Of a DNA stretch of 5,084 nucleotides, positions 1 to 5,084 are shown one piece after another. Source of the DNA: Acidobacteriaceae bacterium (GTDB lineage Bacteria; Acidobacteriota; Terriglobia; Bryobacterales; Bryobacteraceae); NCBI GenBank assembly GCA_019239585.1, contig JAFAZU010000173.1:1-5084 (forward strand). Direction: 5' to 3'. The position numbers and the translations under genes were made by a program. Below the pieces are notes generated by a model. The model worked only from the letters and a program-made list of their open reading frames with translations. It was not told where the DNA came from and ran no database searches. How positions within the stretch are numbered: the first letter of the stretch is position 1; every line of letters starts with the position of its first letter.

Positions 1-1497
1 GTTAAGCTCGTCGCCTCCCGTCCACAAGGCTTCACCCTGCGAACATTTCGAGCCGAAACACGGCATCACCTTCAACTGGGCGCGGATCACGAGGGCCGAC
101 TTACCGCTCTATCGCATGAGAGTTGGGAACTGACCAGCCGCACCGACCGGTTCGCGCTGGCCGGTTCCGATTCCACTTCCCGGCTGTATGCCTGCCCGAA
201 CGTCCACACCAAAGTACATAACGTCGAAGCGGACCGGCAGACTCCCGGCTATATGCGCGCCCCGCCCGAAACACCTTACCTGTTTCCGCTGGAATCCGCC
301 ATGGACGAACTGGCGTACCAGCTCAAGATGGACCCCTTGGAACTGCGGCGGCGTAATGACACGCTGGTGGAAACGGTCACAGGGAAACCTTACACCAGCC
401 GTTCCCTCCTCCGCTGCATGGAGGCGGGAGCCGAAGCTTTCGGCTGGTCGCAGCGCAATCCGTGTCCGGGTTCCATGCGAGATGGAGACGATCTGGTCGG
501 CTGGGGCTACGCCACGGCTTTCTACCCGACGATGATGGGGCCAGCCGAGTGTCGAGTGACGCTCACACCCGACCTGCGGGCGATTGTGGAAGTGGGAACC
601 CATGAGATTGGAACCGGCATTCGGACGGTCATTGCCCAGACTGCCGGCGACCTGCTGGGCATCGAAGTCGAGGCGGTGGAGGTGCGCGTCGGTGATAGTG
701 CCTTACCGGCTGTGCCGTTGTCGGCAGGCTCTAATTCCACCGCCAGCGTCTGCACGGTTGTGGCGAAAGCTTGCAGTGCCCTACGCCGTCGCATTATTAA
801 ATCGGCGTTGGCGGCGAAGGATAGTTCTCTGCACGGCGCGGAAAGCTCACAGGTCGTCCTGCAGAAGGCATGGTTGGAGGCGAAGACGAGGGCCGAACCG
901 TTGGGGATAGCGGTCCGGCGCGCGGGGCGAGACAAACCGATGGTTGAGAGCGCCACGAACAACCCACATGGCGCGCCGCCCTTGATTGGTCCGGCCCTGA
1001 TCCGACGCGGCAAGCCCATCATCAAAGGCGGCGCGATGCTAAAGGACCGTATGCAGTTCGCCTTCGGCGCCCAATTTGTCGAGATCCACATCAATCGCTG
1101 GACCAAACAGATTCGCGTACCCCGGATGGTAGGCGCTTTTGCTGCCGGGCGCATTATGAATCCGAAAACAGCGCGCAGTCAACTGGCGGGCGGCCAGATT
1201 TGGGGAATGAGCGCTGCCCTCCTGGAGTCAACTGACATCGATCACAGAACCGCTCGGTACGTGAACGACAACTTGGCGGATTATCAAGTGCCGGTGAACG
1301 CCGATATTACTGAAGTCAAAACGCTGATGCTGGACGAGCAGGATGTCTTTGTGAACCCGCTGGGAATTAAAGGAGTGGGCGAACTCGGCATTACCGGGAT
1401 GAATGCCGCTGTAGCCAATGCGGTTTACCACGCGACGGGCATTCGGTGCCGCAAACTGCCAATTCGCATTGAGCACCTTTTGGCAGGTCCCTGGTAA
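1..1497 (+). CDS. Molybdopterin-binding large subunit of a xanthine dehydrogenase / aldehyde oxidoreductase (YagR/PaoC type), 5' end outside window
   Basis: This is the catalytic subunit of a molybdenum hydroxylase, which hydroxylates aldehydes or N-heterocycles at the Mo-pterin centre and passes electrons to 2Fe-2S and FAD subunits. The frame is open from base 1, so the gene starts to the left; the first in-frame ATG (253) falls inside a conserved motif and is not the true start. The 498 residues visible are roughly the last two thirds of a family of about 730 residues. Visible motifs are a MRAP-type segment (residues 85-90, read as MRAPPE), GTHEIGTG (199-206), AGSNSTAS (242-249), FGAQF (355-359), NPKTARSQL (387-395) and NPLGIKGVGE (452-461). 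Glu461 corresponds to the family's catalytic glutamate. Residues about 270-345 are poorly conserved. The usual MRAPGE reads MRAPPE here. The small subunit genes are expected upstream. Family is certain; substrate is unknown. Confidence 0.95.
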   Translation, partial: VKLVASRPQGFTLRTFRAETRHHLQLGADHEGRLTALSHESWELTSRTDRFALAGSDSTSRLYACPNVHTKVHNVEADRQTPGYMRAPPETPYLFPLESAMDELAYQLKMDPLELRRRNDTLVETVTGKPYTSRSLLRCMEAGAEAFGWSQRNPCPGSMRDGDDLVGWGYATAFYPTMMGPAECRVTLTPDLRAIVEVGTHEIGTGIRTVIAQTAGDLLGIEVEAVEVRVGDSALPAVPLSAGSNSTASVCTVVAKACSALRRRIIKSALAAKDSSLHGAESSQVVLQKAWLEAKTRAEPLGIAVRRAGRDKPMVESATNNPHGAPPLIGPALIRRGKPIIKGGAMLKDRMQFAFGAQFVEIHINRWTKQIRVPRMVGAFAAGRIMNPKTARSQLAGGQIWGMSAALLESTDIDHRTARYVNDNLADYQVPVNADITEVKTLMLDEQDVFVNPLGIKGVGELGITGMNAAVANAVYHATGIRCRKLPIRIEHLLAGPW

Positions 1498-1520
1498 TGG
1501 TCGGGTTCCCGATCAAGTAG
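1497..1520 (+). other. Possible seven-codon minicistron between the two operon genes
   Basis: An ATG overlaps the stop codon of the molybdenum-hydroxylase gene (TAATG) and opens a seven-codon frame reading MVGFPIK. Its TAG stop overlaps the ribosome binding site of the amidohydrolase gene. Ribosomes restarting at the overlap would end 8 bases before the next ATG, which could couple translation of the two genes. A frame this short can arise by chance, and no Shine-Dalgarno sequence was identified for it, so it is recorded only as a possibility. Confidence 0.15.
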
Positions 1521-1522
1521 GA
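1519..1522 (+). promoter_or_regulatory. Ribosome binding site for the amidohydrolase gene
   Basis: AGGA lies six bases upstream of the ATG at 1529. It decides this start over the in-frame ATG at 1418, which would put 80 bases of overlap on the preceding gene and place the conserved LEEH motif far from the N-terminus. Confidence 0.6.
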
Positions 1523-1528
1523 AAACGA

Positions 1529-2509
1529 ATGCGACTGATTACACTCGAAGAGCACTACCGGAGCCCGCAAGTGGATGGAGAGATCGGAGAAGCCGGTGAT
1601 TATTTTCGATCCATGAACACAGCGGGTGAGAAGGCAGCCCAGCGCCTCGTTAATTTGTCTGATCTGGGCGAACGACGCCTTGCCGATATGGATCGAGCCG
1701 GTATCGACCTGCAGGTATTGTCATACACCGAGCCGTCGCCCGAGATCCTGGAGTCGTCGCGTGCCGTACCCCTGGCTCAGCGCGCGAATGACGAGATGGC
1801 CGAAGCGGTCCGACGCCATCCGAAGCGCTTTGCCGCTTTTGCTACTTTGCCAGTGGCCGACCCGTCCGCTGCGGCTATCGAACTCGAACGCACGGTGAAA
1901 CAGTTCGGTTTCAAAGGCGCGATGATCAATGGCATGGCCCAGGGACGGTTTCTGGACGACGCATTCTTTACACCACTGCTCGAACGCGCCCAAGCGTTGG
2001 ACGTGCCGCTCTACCTTCACCCCGCGCCACCTCCTGAAGCCGTCGAGAAAACGTACTTCTCCGGACTGGAACCCGGACTGGCCCGCATTCTTTCCATTGC
2101 GGGGTGGGGTTGGCACGCCGAACAAGGTCTGCACACACTCCGCGTAATCGCGACGGGCGTGTTTGATCGTTTTCCGAAGCTGCAGATCATCATTGGTCAC
2201 ATGGGCGAGATGATTCCGTTCTTCCTCGCGCGCATCGATGCCATCGTTATGCCCTTTGCGAAAGACCTGAAGCGATCTGTGGCGGACTACTTCCACAGCA
2301 ACGTGCATATCACGACGAGCGGTCTCTTTACTGCTCCACCGCTTTATCTGGCGCTGGCGGTAGTAGGGGCAGATCGCATTCTGTTTTCGGTTGACTACCC
2401 GTATAGCTCCAATGAGCAGGGACGCGCCTTTCTCGAAAAGCTCTCGCTGGCACCGGTAGATTTTGAGAAGATCACGCACGGGAACGCCGAACGCTTGTTA
2501 AAGCTATAA
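1529..2509 (+). CDS. Amidohydrolase-2 family metalloenzyme, hydroxybenzoate (gamma-resorcylate) decarboxylase-like
   Basis: A 326-residue cytoplasmic TIM-barrel metalloenzyme with no signal peptide. The N-terminus reads TLEEHY, giving an E-x-H metal motif (Glu7, His9) in place of the H-x-H of classical amidohydrolases; this is typical of gamma-resorcylate and 2,3-dihydroxybenzoate decarboxylases. The other expected ligands and catalytic residues follow in order: His164 in YLHP, His224 and Glu227 in GHMGE, and Asp289 in FSVDYPY. Length matches that family. The ATG at 1529 is chosen because of its AGGA site and because it puts LEEH at residues 6-9. The gene begins 31 bases after the molybdenum-hydroxylase gene, so the two are probably co-transcribed, and it may decarboxylate or hydrolyse the product of that enzyme. 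The exact substrate cannot be read from sequence; hydrolysis rather than decarboxylation remains possible. Confidence 0.92.
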   Translation: MRLITLEEHYRSPQVDGEIGEAGDYFRSMNTAGEKAAQRLVNLSDLGERRLADMDRAGIDLQVLSYTEPSPEILESSRAVPLAQRANDEMAEAVRRHPKRFAAFATLPVADPSAAAIELERTVKQFGFKGAMINGMAQGRFLDDAFFTPLLERAQALDVPLYLHPAPPPEAVEKTYFSGLEPGLARILSIAGWGWHAEQGLHTLRVIATGVFDRFPKLQIIIGHMGEMIPFFLARIDAIVMPFAKDLKRSVADYFHSNVHITTSGLFTAPPLYLALAVVGADRILFSVDYPYSSNEQGRAFLEKLSLAPVDFEKITHGNAERLLKL

Positions 2510-2620
2510 CATTCCGCCCATTAACCCTGGTCAGAACTCTATTAAAAGGTGAGCGGACGAAGCTCGGTTCAGTACTCACTGTACTCCCGGACTTTGAGGG
2601 ACATGTGTGTGCCGGGTTTC

Positions 2621-2636
2621 AGCACCGGAAGGTGCT
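2621..2636 (+). terminator. Candidate hairpin terminator between convergent genes
   Basis: A perfect 6-bp stem (AGCACC / GGTGCT) closes a GGAA tetraloop, followed on the plus strand by TTCGCATTT. It lies 111 bases past the amidohydrolase stop and 98 bases from the dehydrogenase stop on the other strand. The T tract is short and interrupted, and none follows on the minus strand, so it is a weak terminator candidate. The rest of 2510-2734 holds only a 5-bp stem (AGTAC / GTACT, 2571-2585) and no credible gene. Confidence 0.3.
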
Positions 2637-2734
2637 TTCGCATTTCGATGAAAATTCCTGACGCCTTCGGAGCGGCCCGATGTCCTCTCTTCCGGCTGGG
2701 ACAAGGATCGAAGAATCATAAGACGACCTGTTCC

Positions 2735-3919
2735 TTACTGTCGAGGATCGAGCACGACCTTGATGTATCCGTTTGCCCGTCCGTCAAATTGAGCAAATGC
2801 CTCCGGCGCTTGCTCAATCGGAATCCGATGCGACACGATCTGACCGGGCCGCGCGGTCCCATTGACAACCATGTTCCGCAGCATCAGGTTATAGCGCTCG
2901 TCTTGATCACGCCCTAAACCGATGCTGATGCCCTTCTTGAACAGCTTTCCCCACGGCACGGTGAGCTCGCCTTTCTGTTCCGCCGGGTCAGGACCCTCCG
3001 GGTCTTGCGGAGGAAAGACGCCGACGACTGCAATACGCCCGGTCGGGTTCACCAATTCCGCTAAAGCCGCAATGACCCAGTTCGGATCTTCTTTGCTGTA
3101 GTCCTCGCGGGATCGCGCCTGAAAGCCGATCGCATCAATGCCGCACATGACGCCGTCCATCACATGCTCATCCCGAAACGCCGTATCCATTCGCTTCTTT
3201 TTGCGCCGCTCCATAATCTGCTGGACCGGGTCTTCTTCCCGAAAATTGATCGGCACCGCACCGAGTTCGGCGGCTTTCCCCAGGCGCTCCGTCACTGCAT
3301 CGACTACGTACACGTCACTTGCGCCCCGCAGCCGGGCCGAGTAAGCCGCCATCAAACCAACCGCTCCTGCGCCGAAGATGGCAACAGAATCTCCTGCCTC
3401 GACCCTCGCCAGCTCGTTCGCATGCCAGCCCGTGGGGAAGATGTCGGCCAACAGGACAAAATCGTGCTCCCATTGGTCGCCCGGTTCGCCGGGCAGTTTC
3501 AAGCAGTTCGCATCCGCGAAAGGTATTCTCACCAACTCCGCTTGCGCGCCCGCGTAGTCACCTTGGTTTGGATAGCCGTAAGCCGCCCCGGCTGCTCCCG
3601 GATGAGTCGTGAGACAGGCCGCGCTGTAACCGCGCACGCAATTGGAGCAGAAGCCGCAGCAAATATGCGTCGGCACGACAATCCGGTCGCCCTTCTTGAC
3701 ATATTTCACCGCGCTGCCTGCTTCCTCGACCACGCCCAGCGGCTCATGGCCGATCAGCTTGCCATTGTAAGGCATCCGTCCTTCATAGAAATGCAGGTCG
3801 GTCCCGCAGATGGCAGTCGAGGTCACCCTCATTAACACATCGGTAGACTCTTGTATCTCCGCATCGGGAATCTGCCGCACCTCAACTTTGTGAGGCTCCA
3901 CCAAGATGACGCCCTTCAT
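2735..3919 (-). CDS. Zinc-dependent NAD dehydrogenase, glutathione-independent formaldehyde dehydrogenase-like
   Basis: A 394-residue medium-chain zinc alcohol dehydrogenase, complete. Catalytic zinc ligands are Cys38 (ICGTD), His58 and Glu59 (GHEP), and Asp159 (LLADIFPTGWH). Structural-zinc cysteines 88, 91, 94 and 102 keep the canonical 3-3-8 spacing. The Rossmann motif is GAGAVG (183-188), with Asp207 in VVDA placed to bind the NAD ribose. The stretch from CLTTHPG through AAYGYPNQGDYAGAQAE (about 102-128), the LLADIFPTG motif and the overall length fit the Pseudomonas putida formaldehyde dehydrogenase group, which oxidises formaldehyde without glutathione and holds NAD tightly. Residues 238-256 are unusually charged (ERRKKKR...FRDEH). 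The likely role is detoxifying formaldehyde or oxidising another small aldehyde or alcohol in the cytoplasm. It converges with the amidohydrolase gene and lies downstream of the regulator on the same strand. Family is firm; the aldehyde is inferred. Confidence 0.92.
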   Translation of the reverse strand: MKGVILVEPHKVEVRQIPDAEIQESTDVLMRVTSTAICGTDLHFYEGRMPYNGKLIGHEPLGVVEEAGSAVKYVKKGDRIVVPTHICCGFCSNCVRGYSAACLTTHPGAAGAAYGYPNQGDYAGAQAELVRIPFADANCLKLPGEPGDQWEHDFVLLADIFPTGWHANELARVEAGDSVAIFGAGAVGLMAAYSARLRGASDVYVVDAVTERLGKAAELGAVPINFREEDPVQQIMERRKKKRMDTAFRDEHVMDGVMCGIDAIGFQARSREDYSKEDPNWVIAALAELVNPTGRIAVVGVFPPQDPEGPDPAEQKGELTVPWGKLFKKGISIGLGRDQDERYNLMLRNMVVNGTARPGQIVSHRIPIEQAPEAFAQFDGRANGYIKVVLDPRQ

Positions 3920-3928
3920 CGTGCTTTG

Positions 3929-3940
3929 CCTTTCCCCTCC
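3929..3940 (-). promoter_or_regulatory. Ribosome binding site of the formaldehyde dehydrogenase-like gene
   Basis: On the minus strand the leader reads GGAGGGGAAAGG. AAAGG (3929-3933) is nine bases from the ATG at 3919, a usable spacing, while the stronger GGAGG (3936-3940) is 16 bases away, which is long. The purine-rich tract and the conserved N-terminal MKGVILVEP support this start. Confidence 0.5.
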
Positions 3941-4150
3941 ATGGATGCTTTCCGGACCACAGCCTCTAGTTAGGCATGGTGAGATATTTTCTTGTTCCGC
4001 AGATGTGCTTGGCCGTAGATGTTCTTACCACTTATAAGATCCACGCCTGCCCTCCCGGTGACCAGGGAAAAACACGGAGACAAGGATCAGGGATAGTTGT
4101 TTCCATCGACTAATGAGAACAGATGGGCTAGTGTTATGCAGGCAGGCGCA

Positions 4151-4196
4151 TACAAACGTCCAACGATCATGGCCGGCGTCAAGCAAAATGTTTGTA
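4151..4196. repeat. Inverted repeat downstream of the regulator gene
   Basis: TACAAAC (4151-4157) and GTTTGTA (4190-4196) are perfect 7-bp complements separated by 32 bases, beginning 6 bases past the regulator stop codon. They could form a large hairpin at the 3' end of the regulator transcript or act as a spaced operator half-site pair before the dehydrogenase gene. No T tract follows on the minus strand, so a simple terminator is unlikely. Chance occurrence is possible. Confidence 0.35.
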
Positions 4197-4202
4197 CGGC
4201 TG

Positions 4203-5084
4203 TTACTCTTTCGGCGCAATGCCAAGAGCTTTCATCTTGCGATATAAATTACTGCGCTCTAAACCAAGCAGCTCGGAGGTGCGCGAGACATTGCCGCCTG
4301 TCTCTTCCAGCTTTCTCAAGATGTAGTCACGCTCAGCAGTCTCCTTCACTTCCTGCAAACTGCCGAGTCCATCGGAGAACCTGCCGTTTTGTGCTTTACG
4401 GCCGCTATCGAGTGAAAGATGGCGCGCCTCGATACGGCGCTGCGGATATAAAATAACTATTCGCTCCATCACATTTCGCAATTCTCGCACGTTTCCAGGC
4501 CAGTGGTATCCAATCAACGCAGCTGTTGCTTCTTCACTTAATTCTTTTGGTTTGCGCCCGTAAGCAGTCGTAAATTCACGTAGAAAATGCGCCGTCAGAA
4601 CAGGTATATCTTCTTTGCGTTCGCGTAAGGGAGGCACGGTGAATGGAATGACGTTGAGACGGTAAAACAAGTCTTCGCGAAAGTTGCCTCGCTCAATTTC
4701 CTTTTCCAGGTTCTTATTGGTAGCGGCAATCACACGCGCATCTACCTGAACGGATTGCGGTGCGCCCACCGGCTCAAAGCGGTGCTCGTCCAGAGCGCGC
4801 AGGACTTTGGCCTGTGTGCGAAGACTCATGTCACCAACCTCGTCCAGAAAAAACGTGCCGCTATGAGCCTTTTGAAGCTTGCCTATTTTTTGATCCGGGG
4901 TTCCATCCAGGTTATAACGTCGGTGTCCGAACAGCTCGCTCTCAATCAGATCCTCCGGCAGGGCGGCGCAGTTCACTTCCACAAAAGGCCCTTTTGCCCG
5001 TTGACTCGCTTGGTGAATGGCGCGCGCGACCAGTTCTTTTCCGGTTCCGCTCTCTCCATAAATTAAAACCCGGCCATTGGTTCC
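4203..5084 (-). CDS. NtrC/NtrX-type AAA+ response regulator with degenerate GAFTGA loop, N-terminus outside window
   Basis: The last 293 residues of a bacterial enhancer-binding protein; the frame runs open to the window edge, and the GTG at 4982 is internal. Visible in order are Walker A GESGTGKE (10-17), ELFGH (50-54), Walker B FLDE (79-82), a sensor-I-like VIAATN (118-123), arginine fingers in FREDLFYRL (135-143), sensor II WPGNVREL (195-202), and a C-terminal Fis-type helix-turn-helix (about 254-288) with GNVSRT and ERSNLYRKMKALGI. The last segment is characteristic of NtrX-like regulators. The protein would hydrolyse ATP and bind DNA at upstream sites, probably under a histidine kinase, although its receiver domain is not visible. 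Where the family has GAFTGA after ELFGHxx, residues 57-62 read YNLDGT with no length change, so contact with sigma-54 is doubtful. It lies upstream of, and in the same orientation as, the dehydrogenase gene, but control of that gene is only inferred. Confidence 0.95.
   Translation of the reverse strand, partial: GTNGRVLIYGESGTGKELVARAIHQASQRAKGPFVEVNCAALPEDLIESELFGHRRYNLDGTPDQKIGKLQKAHSGTFFLDEVGDMSLRTQAKVLRALDEHRFEPVGAPQSVQVDARVIAATNKNLEKEIERGNFREDLFYRLNVIPFTVPPLRERKEDIPVLTAHFLREFTTAYGRKPKELSEEATAALIGYHWPGNVRELRNVMERIVILYPQRRIEARHLSLDSGRKAQNGRFSDGLGSLQEVKETAERDYILRKLEETGGNVSRTSELLGLERSNLYRKMKALGIAPKE

Larger units (their letters stand above)
3920..4202 (-). other. Non-coding leader between regulator and dehydrogenase genes
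   Basis: This 283-base gap lies between two genes read leftwards, long enough for the dehydrogenase to have its own promoter. On the minus strand a weak sigma-70-like pair is TTGGAC (4158-4163) with GCATAA or TGCATA 17-18 bases on. An isolated TATAAG lies within an 8-bp palindrome CTTATAAG (4031-4038) but has no good -35 partner. Short inverted repeats include TATGC (4135-4139) / GCATA (4148-4152). No convincing protein gene or known riboswitch was recognised. Confidence 0.35.

Noticed and set aside
253..1497. Molybdenum-hydroxylase gene starting at the ATG at 253
   Set aside because: The frame is open back to base 1 and the upstream translation (for example VKLVASRPQGF and LYACPNVHTK) matches the family, so the gene is cut by the window edge.
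2549..2917. 122-residue plus-strand open frame
   Set aside because: Half of it is antisense to the well-supported dehydrogenase gene, the translation shows no family motif, and no convincing ribosome binding site was identified.
4126..4139. GG-N10-GC on the plus strand
   Set aside because: Partial consensus only, and no plus-strand gene lies downstream; the following sequence is antisense to the regulator.
4148..4161. GG-N10-GC on the minus strand as a sigma-54 promoter for the dehydrogenase
   Set aside because: Only the GG and GC and one or two flanking bases fit; the rest of the TGGCACG...TTGC consensus is absent.
4025..4225. 66-residue minus-strand open frame between regulator and dehydrogenase
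   Set aside because: It overlaps the regulator's 3' end in another frame and shows no recognisable motif or signal peptide; considered a chance frame.
4899..4916. Compensated frameshift as the cause of the missing GAFTGA
   Set aside because: The alternative frames across the site read TDVITWMEP or hit a stop and do not contain a GAFTGA-like motif.
4203..4982. GTG at 4982 as the true start of the regulator
   Set aside because: The frame continues to the window edge and includes the Walker A motif GESGTGKE, required by the family.

Overview
The window is a bacterial chromosomal stretch of four protein genes, two of them cut by the window edges. It contains no recognisable RNA gene, insertion sequence, CRISPR array or phage gene. 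Base composition is moderately GC-rich. The regulator at the right edge has a Fis-type C-terminus and flanking motifs that resemble NtrX-like regulators of Acidobacteria-type soil bacteria. This taxonomic guess is an inference from remembered family patterns, not from a search.

Left half, plus strand: the C-terminal two thirds of a molybdenum-hydroxylase large subunit (xanthine dehydrogenase / YagR-PaoC type, 1-1497) is followed after 31 bases by a complete metal-dependent amidohydrolase-2 family protein (1529-2509). The amidohydrolase carries the metal-site pattern of hydroxybenzoate decarboxylases such as gamma-resorcylate decarboxylase. The two are almost certainly one operon, whose FAD and iron-sulfur subunit genes probably lie to the left. 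A plausible joint role is oxidation of an aromatic aldehyde or N-heterocycle by the molybdoenzyme, followed by decarboxylation or hydrolysis of the product.

Middle: a 225-base convergent intergenic region (2510-2734) holds only small hairpins. The best is a 6-bp stem with a GGAA loop.

Right half, minus strand: a complete zinc- and NAD-dependent dehydrogenase of the glutathione-independent formaldehyde dehydrogenase type (2735-3919) has a 283-base non-coding leader (3920-4202). Beyond the leader lies the C-terminal part of an NtrC/NtrX-type AAA+ response regulator (4203-5084).

The most notable observation is in this regulator. Its ATPase motifs and Fis helix-turn-helix look intact, but the GAFTGA loop that contacts sigma-54 is replaced, without any length change, by YNLDGT. 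It may therefore act independently of sigma-54. The genes otherwise look like ordinary catabolic and regulatory functions, and I see no clearly novel system.
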